Assembly: GCF_030408775.1 (NCBI RefSeq)
Contig: NZ_CP047210.1
Span: 1,984,001 to 2,048,000, forward strand
Source: Corynebacterium fournieri
GTDB lineage: Bacteria > Actinomycetota > Actinomycetes > Mycobacteriales > Mycobacteriaceae
Reading direction: 5' to 3'
DNA length: 64,000 bases
Below, piece after piece: positions 35,427-45,802 of the stretch. Each line of letters starts with the position of its first letter. Within the stretch, counting starts at the first letter, position 1. The notes beneath the pieces are model-generated. The model had not been told where the DNA came from. It searched no databases and saw only the letters and a list, made by a program, of their open reading frames with translations. Position numbers and translations under genes: made by a program.

Positions 35427-35555
35427 TTACTTAGAGACCTTGCCAGCGAAGTTCTTGATGGACTTCGGGGTGTTCTGGAACAGGTCCGCGAAGTTGGTAG
35501 CGAAGGTCTTGAAGGTCTTCAGCGCCTTCTGGATGGACTTGAGATCGAAAGGCAT
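35427..35555 (-). CDS. Mini-porin subunit, PorH-like position (42 residues)
   Basis: The 42-residue product starts MPFDLKSIQKALK and is amphipathic and rich in Lys and Phe, with no signal peptide. A GGGGA Shine-Dalgarno precedes the ATG. It occupies the porH position between groEL2 and the porA-like gene. Unlike the acidic C. glutamicum PorH, it is basic, so it may be a diverged member or another small envelope peptide. The two genes probably form one operon from the promoter at 35637-35665 to the terminator at 35186-35217. Confidence 0.6.
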   Translation of the reverse strand: MPFDLKSIQKALKTFKTFATNFADLFQNTPKSIKNFAGKVSK

Positions 35556-35636
35556 TGCATTCCCCTTTTCGATAGGTGCCAGTGTTTGTCTGGCAGAACT
35601 TGACAGGTACTGACACCCAGTGGGCGTCACACGGGG

Positions 35637-35665
35637 TATTTTGCCACATCGTTAGAGCACGTCAA
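35637..35665 (-). promoter_or_regulatory. Probable promoter of the mini-porin operon
   Basis: On the minus strand TTGACG (35660-35665) and AAAATA (35637-35642) are separated by 17 nt. The leader to the first start codon would be about 75 nt. Confidence 0.5.
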
Positions 35666-35927
35666 GCGCTTTCTGAAAAAAACAATCTGCGGCGCACAGG
35701 CGTCGCACAGCAAGCGCGCGTTAACCAAAACGTAACCTTTTCGGTATCGGCCAGATAACCTGCCCCGACCGAAACACCAAAGTGAACTTCATCTGAATTG
35801 CAGGTTTGGCGTGTAACTCAGCCGCTCTTGCGAACGATGTGTACACGCTCGAAACCACACCAGCCCTACGAATAATTACACCATTACGGGGGTGGACCGG
35901 AGGGGCGTCGATAAGCTTTCATGCACG

Positions 35928-35954
35928 AAAAAAGCGCGCCCCGCAGGGCGCGCT
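35928..35954 (-). terminator. Terminator of groEL2
   Basis: AGCGCGCC (35933-35940) pairs with GGCGCGCT (35947-35954) around a 6-nt loop. It is followed on the minus strand by a run of six T, 18 nt past the groEL2 stop. Confidence 0.85.
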
Positions 35955-35971
35955 CGCAGCTCATGGCCGAT

Positions 35972-37618
<1,647 letters not shown>

Positions 37619-37731
37619 TCACTCCTTATTTAATAGAGTTCATCTGACGCTCACTCAGTTCGTCGGTGCAAGCAGGCGCCCGCGACGGCACGGCTGACGA
37701 GTGGTCTCAGCCTCACCCGCTCTTCGTTTAT

Positions 37732-37758
37732 TTGGCACTCGATTAAGGTGAGTGCCAG
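37732..37758. promoter_or_regulatory. CIRCE operator 1 (HrcA site) of groEL2
   Basis: TTGGCACTC and GAGTGCCAG with a 9-nt spacer. It is the copy nearer to the gene, downstream of the predicted transcription start. Confidence 0.9.
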
Positions 37759-37764
37759 CCACCA

Positions 37765-37793
37765 TTTTTAGCACTCACGGGGGTTGAGTGCAA
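37765..37793 (-). promoter_or_regulatory. Predicted promoter of groEL2, overlapped by CIRCE 2
   Basis: On the minus strand TTGCAC (37788-37793) and TAAAAA (37765-37770) are 17 nt apart. CIRCE 2 covers nearly the same bases, so HrcA binding would block RNA polymerase. Confidence 0.55.
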
Positions 37794-37794
37794 G
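37768..37794. promoter_or_regulatory. CIRCE operator 2 (HrcA site) of groEL2
   Basis: TTAGCACTC and GAGTGCAAG with a 9-nt spacer, matching the CIRCE consensus closely. Nine bases separate it from CIRCE 1. Confidence 0.9.
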
Positions 37795-37851
37795 GAAGAA
37801 AACGCGGCCAACCCACCGAAACGGCGCACCCGACACTGCTAGCGTGGGGCC

Positions 37852-39207
37852 ATGACTGACACCACAGCAAATAGCACGTTCCAACCGCAACGCGACCGTA
37901 TTTTCGCGGACCTGTCCACACTCGTCTCTTTCAACTCGGTGCACTCCACCCCGGCGCTGGCAGACCAGCACGAGGACGCGTGCGCGTGGACCGTCCAGCA
38001 GCTCGAAGGGCTCGGCCTGGACGTGACGCGGTATCCGACGGTGGATGACGCGGACACGATCGTCGCCAAGCGCGAGCCCAAAAACGGCGCCCCGACCGTT
38101 TTGCTGTACTCCCACTACGACGTCGTGCCGGCGAACAACCCGGATGCGTGGACGAACAACCCGTTCGAGCTCACGGAGCGCGACGGCCGCTGGTACGGCC
38201 GCGGTGCAGCCGATTGCAAGGGCAACCTGGCCATGCACCTGGAGGCGCTGCGCCTGCTTGACGAGCACGGCGGCACGGATTTGGGCCTGAAGGTCGTGGT
38301 GGAAGGCTCTGAGGAGCTCGGCGGCAAGGACGGCCTGGGCAAGCTCATCGAGGAAAAGCCCGAGGTGTTTGAGGCCGACGCCATCCTCATCGCAGACTCC
38401 GGCAACGTCGCTGCCGGCGTGCCCACCCTGACCACCTCGCTGCGCGGCGGCGCGCAGGTGAAGGTGACAGTGGAGACGCTGGCCAACCAGGTCCACTCCG
38501 GCAGCTACGGTGGCGGCGCGCCCGACGCGGCGCACGCACTGATGGTCATTGCCAACTCGCTGTTCGACGAGCACGGCCGCACCACCATCGACGGCGTGGA
38601 CACCACCGCCAAGTGGGACGGCGACGCTTACGACCGCGATGCCTTCCGCGCAGACGCCACCGTGCTCGAGGGCGTGCAGCTGCTGGGCACCGTCGACGAC
38701 GAGCCGGCGGACCTGGTGTGGGCGCGCCCGGCCGTGACCATGATCGGCTTTACCTCCACCCCGGTGGCCGAGGCGATGAACGCGGTCAACGCCCGCGCCG
38801 AGGCCCAGTTCAACCTGCGTGTGCCGGCCGGCCAGAGCGCCGCGGAGATCGCGCAGAAAATGGAGGAGCACATCAAGGCCCACACCCCGTGGGGCGCGAA
38901 GGTCGAGATTGAGGTCAGCGGCGTCAACGAGCCGTTTGCCACGGACCCGAAGGCGGGCGCGGTGGCAGCTCTCGGCGAGTGCCTCAAGGAGGCCTACGGC
39001 GCCGACGGTCTGTCCGTGATCGGCTCCGGCGGCTCCATCCCGCTGACCATTACGCTGCAGAACACCTTCCCCGACGCGGAGATCGCGCTCTACGGCGTGG
39101 AAGAGCCGATGTGCGGCATCCACGGTGTGGACGAATCCGTCGACCCGACGGAGATCGAACGCATCGCTGTTGCCGAGGCGACCTTCCTCCAGCGTTTCGG
39201 CAAGTAG
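37852..39207 (+). CDS. M20-family metallopeptidase (dipeptidase)
   Basis: The 451-residue cytoplasmic enzyme has the metal site typical of M20 peptidases: YSHYDVVP with His88 and Asp90, GRGAADCKGNLA with Asp121, EGSEELGG with the general-base Glu near 154, and GIHGVDES near the C-terminus. Length and the SxxGG and SIP segments fit the carnosinase/dipeptidase subgroup. The ATG follows TAGCGT by 6 nt, so the gene looks leaderless. It is divergent from groEL2. Substrate range is unknown; members cleave dipeptides or acylated amino acids. Confidence 0.88.
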   Translation: MTDTTANSTFQPQRDRIFADLSTLVSFNSVHSTPALADQHEDACAWTVQQLEGLGLDVTRYPTVDDADTIVAKREPKNGAPTVLLYSHYDVVPANNPDAWTNNPFELTERDGRWYGRGAADCKGNLAMHLEALRLLDEHGGTDLGLKVVVEGSEELGGKDGLGKLIEEKPEVFEADAILIADSGNVAAGVPTLTTSLRGGAQVKVTVETLANQVHSGSYGGGAPDAAHALMVIANSLFDEHGRTTIDGVDTTAKWDGDAYDRDAFRADATVLEGVQLLGTVDDEPADLVWARPAVTMIGFTSTPVAEAMNAVNARAEAQFNLRVPAGQSAAEIAQKMEEHIKAHTPWGAKVEIEVSGVNEPFATDPKAGAVAALGECLKEAYGADGLSVIGSGGSIPLTITLQNTFPDAEIALYGVEEPMCGIHGVDESVDPTEIERIAVAEATFLQRFGK

Positions 39208-39269
39208 CACCAAAAATCGCTAAGGTTGCTATGCAAAGGCCGCGCCACTGGTGTTGACGCGTTGATACC

Positions 39270-39282
39270 CAGTTTCAAACTG
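39270..39282. promoter_or_regulatory. Short perfect inverted repeat upstream of the mrp operon
   Basis: CAGTTT-C-AAACTG lies about 90 nt before mrpA. It might be an operator; no regulator can be named. Confidence 0.3.
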
Positions 39283-39373
39283 AGTGAGTATTGCTGTGTG
39301 AACTCAATGAGCTACCCCGCTTGAGGCGCGGTGTGCACTGCACGTACACGAATCAAGGAAGGCTGCGCACCAC

Positions 39374-42358
39374 GTGCTCATTCTGCTCATTGCGCTGACC
39401 GCAGCCACGCTGGCTGCCCCCGTGCTGTTGCGCACAGTGGGCCGCGCCGCGTTCGGCATCCTCGCGTTGGTGCCCCTGGGCGGATTCATCTGGGTGGTGC
39501 GCCTGTTTGCAACCGGGGTGTTGCGCGACGGCGGCGAGGTCAAAGCGGCATTCACCTGGATGCCGTCGGCCAACCTCAACCTGGAATTCCGGCTCGACGC
39601 GCTCGCGGGCTTATTCAGCCTGATCATCCTGGGCGTGGGCGCTCTTGTACTGCTGTATTGCTGGGGCTACTTCGACTCCAACCCACGGCGCCTGGCCAAG
39701 TTCGGCTTCGAGCTGACCTGCTTTGCCACGGCCATGTACGGGCTGGTCATCGCCGACAACTTCCTGCTCATGTACGTGTTCTGGGAGTTGACCTCGGTAC
39801 TGTCCTACATGCTGGTGTCCTATTACGGGGAGCGGGCATCCTCACGCCGCGCCGCCATGCAGGCGCTGATGGTGACCACGCTCGGCGGCCTGGCCATGCT
39901 GGTGGGTATTAACCTGCTGGGGTACAAGGCCGAGATTTGGAAGCTGTCGGATGTCCCCCTGATCACGGACATTGAAAACACCCCGGCCATCTCCGCCGCC
40001 ATCGTGCTGATCATGCTGGGCGCGCTGACCAAGTCCGCGCAGGCACCGTGGCACTTCTGGCTGCCCGGCGCGATGGCCGCGCCCACCCCGGTGTCGGCCT
40101 ACCTGCACTCCGCGGCGATGGTCAAAGCGGGCATTTACCTCGTGGCCCGCCTCGCGCCGGACCTGTCTGCGGTCAACACCTGGCACCTGGTGGTGCTTTC
40201 CACCGGCGGGTTCACCATGCTGCTGGGCGGCTGGTTGGCGCTGAAGCAGCGGGACCTGAAGCTCGTCCTCGCCTACGGCACGGTCAGCCAGTTGGGGTTC
40301 ATCATCACCGTCATCGGCGTAGGCTCGCGGGAGGCCACCATGGCGGGCCTGGCCATCACGTTTGCGCACTCCTTGTTCAAGGCCACCTTGTTCATGATGG
40401 TCGGCGCGATCGACCACACCACCGGCACGCGCGACATCTACGAGTTGTCCGGCCTGGGCAAAAAGCAGCCGTGGCTTGCTTGCCTCGCCATCGTCTCCGC
40501 GGCCTCCATGGCCGGCATCCCACCGCTGTTCGGCTTCGTAGCCAAGGAGACGGCGCTAGACGCAATCCTGCACGAGGAACTGCTCGTGGGCATGCCGGGC
40601 AAGATCACGTTGGTGGTGCTGGTGGTCGGCTCGATTCTCACCATGGCGTACTCCCTGTACTTCGTCCACGGCGCGTTTGCCACCAAGCGTGCGCCGTGGG
40701 AGGACGGGCAGTCTCCTGCGGTGGCTGAGATGCACCGGGTGGGCCCGAAGCTGTGGCTCTCACCTGCGGTGCTCACGGTGTGCACCGTCGCGTTTGGCCT
40801 CGTGCCCGAGGTGCTGTCCGTGCCTATCAACGAGTACCTCAACGTGCGCTTCCCCGACGTGGAGGGCACGCACCTGGCGCTCTGGCACGGCTTCACGGTG
40901 CCGCTTGCGCTCTCCGGTGTGATCATCGGCGCGGGCGCGATCATGTTCTGGCAGCGCGACGTGGTGGCCAAGGCGCAGTTCGAGCGCCCCGCGCTTGGCG
41001 ACGCCAACGCTGTGTGGGACGCCATCATGGACACGCTGCGCCGCCACTCGCTGAAGCTCACCGCCTCGACCCAACGCGGCTCGCTGGTGATCAACCTGGC
41101 GGTCATCTTCACCGTGCTTGCGGTGGTGCCGCTGGCGGCGCTGATCCTGGGCGATTCCAACAACATCCGCATGACGGTGTGGGACAACGTCTGGCAGGGC
41201 TTGGCCGTGACCGTGATGGCGGGCCTGGCATTTTTCGCCGCCGTGCAGCGCAACCGCCTCTCGGGCGTGGTCTTGGTCGGCTTGACCGGCTACTTCATGG
41301 CGCTCATCTTCGTGCTGCACGGCGCCCCGGACCTGGCGCTGACACAGGCGCTGGTGGAGACCATCGTCATGGTGCTGTTCATGCTGGTGCTGCGCAAGAT
41401 GCCCACGGAATCGGAGCAGCGCAACGAGGACAACCGCCTGCGGGCCTGGCTCGCCATCGGCACCGGCGTCTCCGTGGTCACGGTGGCTATGACGGCCATG
41501 TCCGCCCGCGTCGCGGACCCGGTTTCGAAGTACATGCCGGAGCTGGCCTACGAGATCGGGCACGGCCGCAACACCGTCAACGTGCTGCTGGTGGACCTGC
41601 GCGCAGCCGACACGTTCGGGGAAACGCTGGTACTGATGATCGCCGGCACCGGCATCGCCAGCCTGATCTTTGGCACGTTCCGCTTCGACCCGGAATCGCG
41701 CCGCCCCACCTTGTCCACCACCAAGGCGCGCTGGCTCGCCTCCGGGGTGGAGACGGAGACGGCGCAAAACCGCTCCATCCTCGTGGACGTGGCCACCCGC
41801 GTGCTGTTCCCGTCGATGATGCTGGTGTCCGCCTACTTTTTCTTCTCCGGCCACAACGCACCGGGCGGCGGGTTCGCTGGTGGCCTGGTGGCGGCGCTCG
41901 CGCTGACGCTGCGCTACCTCGCCGGAGGCCGCCGCGAAGCGGAAGAGACGCTGCCGGTCCACCCGGGCAAGGTGATGGGCATCGGCGTCATGTTCACCAC
42001 CGCAGCTGCGGTCGCGCCCATGTTTGTCGGCGCTCCGCCGCTGACATCGTCCTACGCGGAGTTCAACGTGCCGCTCATCGGCGAGGTGACAGTGCCGTCG
42101 GCGCTGGTGTTCGACGCCGGCGTGTACATCATCGTCGTCGGTCTGATCATGTCCGTGCTCACGTCCATGGGCGCCTTCCTCGACCGCGAGGAGGACACCC
42201 GTAAACAGCGCGCCCGCGACCGCGCCCGCGAGCTGCAGGCCAAGAACGAAAAGCGGCGCCACGAGATGTCGAAGGGCCGCAGAGCGCGTGACAACGAACG
42301 CAAGTCGGCGGCAGCCGGTGGATCGTCGATAAGCACACGCGAAAGGAGGAGCGAGTAG
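39374..42358 (+). CDS. mrpA: Mrp Na+/H+ antiporter subunit A with fused B-like C-terminal domain
   Basis: The 994-residue integral membrane protein is homologous to the NuoL-type proton-pumping subunits, with the conserved antiporter core over about residues 60-420 (loops such as SAQAPWHFWLPGAM). An MbhE/MrpB-like domain at the C-terminus (GHNAPGGGFAGGLV near 835) means subunit B is fused here, as in related actinobacteria. Mrp complexes expel Na+ or K+ in exchange for protons and need all subunits. The start is GTG 39374. mrpC starts directly after the stop. The cytoplasmic C-terminal tail is very rich in Arg and Lys and holds a CGTCGATAAGC motif. Confidence 0.93.
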   Translation: MLILLIALTAATLAAPVLLRTVGRAAFGILALVPLGGFIWVVRLFATGVLRDGGEVKAAFTWMPSANLNLEFRLDALAGLFSLIILGVGALVLLYCWGYFDSNPRRLAKFGFELTCFATAMYGLVIADNFLLMYVFWELTSVLSYMLVSYYGERASSRRAAMQALMVTTLGGLAMLVGINLLGYKAEIWKLSDVPLITDIENTPAISAAIVLIMLGALTKSAQAPWHFWLPGAMAAPTPVSAYLHSAAMVKAGIYLVARLAPDLSAVNTWHLVVLSTGGFTMLLGGWLALKQRDLKLVLAYGTVSQLGFIITVIGVGSREATMAGLAITFAHSLFKATLFMMVGAIDHTTGTRDIYELSGLGKKQPWLACLAIVSAASMAGIPPLFGFVAKETALDAILHEELLVGMPGKITLVVLVVGSILTMAYSLYFVHGAFATKRAPWEDGQSPAVAEMHRVGPKLWLSPAVLTVCTVAFGLVPEVLSVPINEYLNVRFPDVEGTHLALWHGFTVPLALSGVIIGAGAIMFWQRDVVAKAQFERPALGDANAVWDAIMDTLRRHSLKLTASTQRGSLVINLAVIFTVLAVVPLAALILGDSNNIRMTVWDNVWQGLAVTVMAGLAFFAAVQRNRLSGVVLVGLTGYFMALIFVLHGAPDLALTQALVETIVMVLFMLVLRKMPTESEQRNEDNRLRAWLAIGTGVSVVTVAMTAMSARVADPVSKYMPELAYEIGHGRNTVNVLLVDLRAADTFGETLVLMIAGTGIASLIFGTFRFDPESRRPTLSTTKARWLASGVETETAQNRSILVDVATRVLFPSMMLVSAYFFFSGHNAPGGGFAGGLVAALALTLRYLAGGRREAEETLPVHPGKVMGIGVMFTTAAAVAPMFVGAPPLTSSYAEFNVPLIGEVTVPSALVFDAGVYIIVVGLIMSVLTSMGAFLDREEDTRKQRARDRARELQAKNEKRRHEMSKGRRARDNERKSAAAGGSSISTRERRSE

Positions 42359-42862
42359 ATGGAAGCGAACCTGTTTCTGCTCATCGGCGCCGGAGTGCTC
42401 ATCGCCTGCGGCGTGTACCTGATGCTGGACAAATCCATGACGCGGATGATCATGGGCGTGACCCTGATCGGCAACGGCGCCAACCTGCTCCTGCTGCAGT
42501 CCGGAGGGCCAGCCGGGTCGCCGCCGATTCTCGGCCGCGACTCCGAGGCGGCTGCGGACAGCGCAGACCCGCTGGCGCAGGCGATGATCCTCACGGCAAT
42601 TGTCATTTCCATGGCCATGGTCGGGTTCATGCTCGCGCTGGCCTACCGCCAGTACCGCTACCGCACCGACGACATCGTGGAGCGCGACGAGGAGGATCGC
42701 GCGATTGCGGCGCGGCCCACCACAGCCAGTCCGGACCGCGACAAGTCAGACGACGCACAGACGGGCAAGGCCAGCCCCTCCGGCGACAAGTTCGGCCCCA
42801 AGCCGTTCGAGGCCCCGGTGAAGGAAGTCAAGAGCACCAAGAGAGGCCCCGATGCGAGCTAG
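42359..42862 (+). CDS. mrpC: Mrp antiporter subunit C
   Basis: The 167-residue NuoK-like protein has three transmembrane helices in the first 110 residues (LLIGAGVLIACGVYLML, MIMGVTLIGNGANLLLL, MILTAIVISMAMVGFMLA) and a charged cytoplasmic tail. The ATG follows the mrpA stop with no gap, and GAAAGGAGG lies within the end of mrpA. The last 11 nt overlap mrpD. NuoK homology implies a role in the proton path. Confidence 0.93.
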   Translation: MEANLFLLIGAGVLIACGVYLMLDKSMTRMIMGVTLIGNGANLLLLQSGGPAGSPPILGRDSEAAADSADPLAQAMILTAIVISMAMVGFMLALAYRQYRYRTDDIVERDEEDRAIAARPTTASPDRDKSDDAQTGKASPSGDKFGPKPFEAPVKEVKSTKRGPDAS

Positions 42863-44636
42863 CTTCATGGCCTTCGCCGACTGGGTGCTGCCCGCCATGC
42901 CCTACCTGACGATCATGCCGATTATTCTGCCCGCCTTCGCGGCCGGGCTGATCGTGCTGTTTCGCGGGGTGAACCTGCAGCGCGCCATCGCGATGGGCAC
43001 CCTGGCGGCGCTGGCAGTCATCGCCGCGGTGATGATCATCGTGGCAGACACCCACGGCATCCAGACGGTGCAGATGGGCGGCTGGGAAGCGCCGGTGGGC
43101 ATCACGATCGTGGCGGACCGGCTCAGTTCCATCATGCTGTTCGTCTCCTCCATCGTGCTGTTCGCGGTGATGTGGTACGGCATCTCCCAGGGGCTGCGCG
43201 ACGGCGGCGAGGACGACCCCGTCGCCGTTTTCCTGCCCACCTACATGCTGCTGACTATGGGCGTGAACCTGTCATTTTTGGCGGGCGACCTGTTCAACCT
43301 CTACGTCGGCTTCGAAGTCTTCCTGGTCGCCTCCTACGTGCTGCTGACCTTGGGCGCCTCGCCTCAACGCGTGCGCGCCGGCATCGGCTACGTCATGGTG
43401 TCCATGGCCTCGTCCATGGTCTTTCTGTTCGCGCTCGCGCTCGTGTACGCGTCTGTGGGCACGGTGAACATGGCGCAGGCCGGCATTCGCATGGAGGAGC
43501 TGCCCAACGGCACCCGCGCGGCGATCTTCGCCACCTTCATCGTGGCGTTCGGCATCAAGGCCGCCATCTTCCCGCTGGACGCGTGGCTGCCGGACTCCTA
43601 CCCCACGGCCGCCTCCATCGTGACTGCTGTCTTCGCCGGTCTGTTGACCAAGGTGGGCGTCTACGCGCTGATCCGCGTGCGCTCCACCGTGTTTACCGAC
43701 GGCGCTTTGGACTCCACCCTGATGGTGGTGGCGCTGCTGACCATGATCGTGGGCGTGATGGGCGCCATCGCGCAGAACGACATCAAGCGTTTGATGTCGT
43801 TTACCCTGGTCAGCCATATCGGTTACATGATCTTCGGCGTGGCGCTCGGCTCCGTGGCGGGGCTGTCCGGCGCCATCTTCTACGCCGTGCACCACATTTT
43901 GGTGCAGACCTCGCTGTTCCTGGTGGTGGGGTTGGTGGAGCGCCAGGCCGGCTCCGCGCAGCTGCGTCGATTGGGCTCGCTGCTCTACGCCGCGCCCGTG
44001 ATCGCGGTGCTCTACCTCATCCCCGCCCTCAACCTCGGCGGCATTCCGCCGCTGTCCGGTTTTCTGGGCAAGGTCATGCTCATCCAGGCCGGCGCGGAGG
44101 ACGGCTCTTGGCTGGCCTGGGTGCTCATCGGCGGCGCTGTGGTGACTTCCCTGCTCACCCTGTACGCCATGATGAACGTCTGGTCGAAGGGGTTCTTGCG
44201 CGACCGCGCGGACGCCCCGGAGGGCGACGTCGTGCTTGCGCGCCCCGCCAACCTGGCGGCCCGCGAGGAGACCGTCGCCAGCGGCGAGCGCGACGACGTC
44301 GGCCGCGTGCCCACCGGCATGCTCCTGTCCACGGCGCTGCTGGTGGCCACCTCAACTGCCATCACTTTCCTGGCCGGGCCTATGTCCAACATCACGGACC
44401 GCGCGGCCCAGTCCGCCCAGGACCTGTCCATCTACCGCAGCGCCGTGCTTGGCGACGATCCTTCGGACCCCACCCGCAACCTCGACGCCTTCCACGAACG
44501 GACAGGCGCAGGCGGTGGCCGGGACTCGCTGGAGCACCGCGACGCCTCCCGCTCCGCCGGCCCCACCGCCACCGGTGTGACCACCGAGCAGGTGCCAGAG
44601 CCGGTGGATGCGGAGTCGAATGAGGTGAGCGACTGA
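42852..44636 (+). CDS. mrpD: Mrp antiporter subunit D
   Basis: A 594-residue NuoN/NuoM-like antiporter subunit with about 14 transmembrane helices over residues 1-500. Conserved segments include KAAIFPLDAWLPDSYPTA and QNDIKRLMSFTLVSHIGYM. The C-terminal 80 residues form a hydrophilic tail that is longer than usual for MrpD. It overlaps mrpC by 11 nt and mrpE by one base (TGATG). Confidence 0.93.
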   Translation: MRASFMAFADWVLPAMPYLTIMPIILPAFAAGLIVLFRGVNLQRAIAMGTLAALAVIAAVMIIVADTHGIQTVQMGGWEAPVGITIVADRLSSIMLFVSSIVLFAVMWYGISQGLRDGGEDDPVAVFLPTYMLLTMGVNLSFLAGDLFNLYVGFEVFLVASYVLLTLGASPQRVRAGIGYVMVSMASSMVFLFALALVYASVGTVNMAQAGIRMEELPNGTRAAIFATFIVAFGIKAAIFPLDAWLPDSYPTAASIVTAVFAGLLTKVGVYALIRVRSTVFTDGALDSTLMVVALLTMIVGVMGAIAQNDIKRLMSFTLVSHIGYMIFGVALGSVAGLSGAIFYAVHHILVQTSLFLVVGLVERQAGSAQLRRLGSLLYAAPVIAVLYLIPALNLGGIPPLSGFLGKVMLIQAGAEDGSWLAWVLIGGAVVTSLLTLYAMMNVWSKGFLRDRADAPEGDVVLARPANLAAREETVASGERDDVGRVPTGMLLSTALLVATSTAITFLAGPMSNITDRAAQSAQDLSIYRSAVLGDDPSDPTRNLDAFHERTGAGGGRDSLEHRDASRSAGPTATGVTTEQVPEPVDAESNEVSD

Positions 44637-45148
44637 TGCTTTCCGGGGTCTCCAACCGCTTCCGCCCCTTGACCGTGCTGTGGCTGACGTTCATGTGGAT
44701 CCTGCTCATGGGCGAGCTCAGCTGGGGCAACGTGATCGCCGGCTTCCTGCTCGGGCTCGTCATCGTGCTGGCGTTGCCCCTGCCGCCCGTCCCCCGCAGC
44801 GGCAACCGCATCAACTGGCTCAAACTCGTCGCCTTCATAGCCGAGTGGTTCTGGGACCTCTTGGTCGCCTCCGCGAAGGTGGCGTGGCTGTCGCTGCGCC
44901 GGGCGCCGCAGCCGAAAAATGCGGTGCTGCGCGTGCCCATGCGTTTGAGCAACGAGCTCGTGCTCTACCTGGCCACCTGCGCCTACAACCTCCAGCCCGG
45001 CGGCACTGTCACCGACGTCGACCTGGCCAACCGCGAATGGACCGTCCACGTCCTCGACGCGGACAGCGAGGCCGACATCGCCCGCGAGATCGCCAACGTG
45101 CAGAAATTGGAGCGCCAAATGATCGCCATTTTCGAAGGAGGACGCTGA
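44636..45148 (+). CDS. mrpE: Mrp antiporter subunit E
   Basis: The 170-residue protein has two or three N-terminal transmembrane segments (VLWLTFMWILLMG, VIAGFLLGLVIVLALPL) and the conserved C-terminal soluble region of MrpE (CAYNLQPGGTVTDVD, RMDVHVLD-like strand). It overlaps mrpD by one base and lies one base from mrpF. MrpE is needed for full complex activity; its own role is not settled. Confidence 0.9.
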   Translation: MLSGVSNRFRPLTVLWLTFMWILLMGELSWGNVIAGFLLGLVIVLALPLPPVPRSGNRINWLKLVAFIAEWFWDLLVASAKVAWLSLRRAPQPKNAVLRVPMRLSNELVLYLATCAYNLQPGGTVTDVDLANREWTVHVLDADSEADIAREIANVQKLERQMIAIFEGGR

Positions 45149-45149
45149 C

Positions 45150-45422
45150 GTGGACGTCTACACCGTGTTCCTCACCATCGCAGCCGTGCTGTTGGTCGCC
45201 GGTTTTTTCATCTTCGCCTGGCGCGCCGTAGTCGGCCCCGACTCCATGGACCGCATGCTGGCCAACGACGGCATCACCGCCTCCCTCCAGTGCGCCCTCG
45301 CCCTCTACATCTGCTGGACGCTGGACACCACGGTGGTCAACGTCATGATGGTCATCGCCCTGCTCGGGTTCATCGCCACCTTGTCCGTCGCCCGCTTCCG
45401 CAAGAGGGACGGTTCCCTATGA
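45150..45422 (+). CDS. mrpF: Mrp antiporter subunit F
   Basis: The 90-residue membrane protein has three helices with the conserved VGPDSMDRMLANDG loop between the first two. It starts with GTG, with GAAGGAGG upstream. The stop overlaps the mrpG start (ATGA). Confidence 0.92.
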   Translation: MDVYTVFLTIAAVLLVAGFFIFAWRAVVGPDSMDRMLANDGITASLQCALALYICWTLDTTVVNVMMVIALLGFIATLSVARFRKRDGSL

Positions 45423-45802
45423 CACTCACCGACATCATCTCGCTTGTGTGCATCCTCCCCGGCGCGTTCATGGTCTTTTCCGCCGCCGTGGGTACCGCAC
45501 GGTTCAACTCCACCCTGGCGCGCGTGCACGCGATCACCAAACCCCAAACCACCGGGCTGGTGCTGATGATCGCAGGCGCCGTCATCCGCGTCACCGGTGC
45601 GGAGGGCTTCGGCGTGCACCAGCGCGGCGACATCGGCATGATGCTGCTGCTCGTCCTGTTCGCCCTGATGACCAGCCCGGTTACCGCCCAGCGCCTCGGG
45701 CGCATCGCGCGCCGCGAAGGCCTCTACGGCGACGAGGAACAGCTCACCCGCAACGACCGCCCGGCCAGCTACCACCCGCGCCGCATGAACCCTAAGGGTT
45801 AA
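45419..45802 (+). CDS. mrpG: Mrp antiporter subunit G
   Basis: The 127-residue protein has three transmembrane helices and the conserved [11 protein letters not shown] and [11 protein letters not shown] segments of MrpG. The ATG overlaps the mrpF stop. Its last 11 nt overlap the end of the convergent ybdK-type gene, so the operon ends here without space for a normal terminator. Confidence 0.92.
   Translation: MTLTDIISLVCILPGAFMVFSAAVGTARFNSTLARVHAITKPQTTGLVLMIAGAVIRVTGAEGFGVHQRGDIGMMLLLVLFALMTSPVTAQRLGRIARREGLYGDEEQLTRNDRPASYHPRRMNPKG

Larger units (their letters stand above)
35556..35971. other. 416-nt gap between the mini-porin genes and groEL2
   Basis: It contains the 5' leader and promoter of the porin operon (35637-35665), an AT-richer stretch of about 250 nt in which I see no gene, one copy of CGTCGATAAGC at 35906-35916 (the only exact intergenic copy), and the groEL2 terminator (35928-35954). 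Confidence 0.7.
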
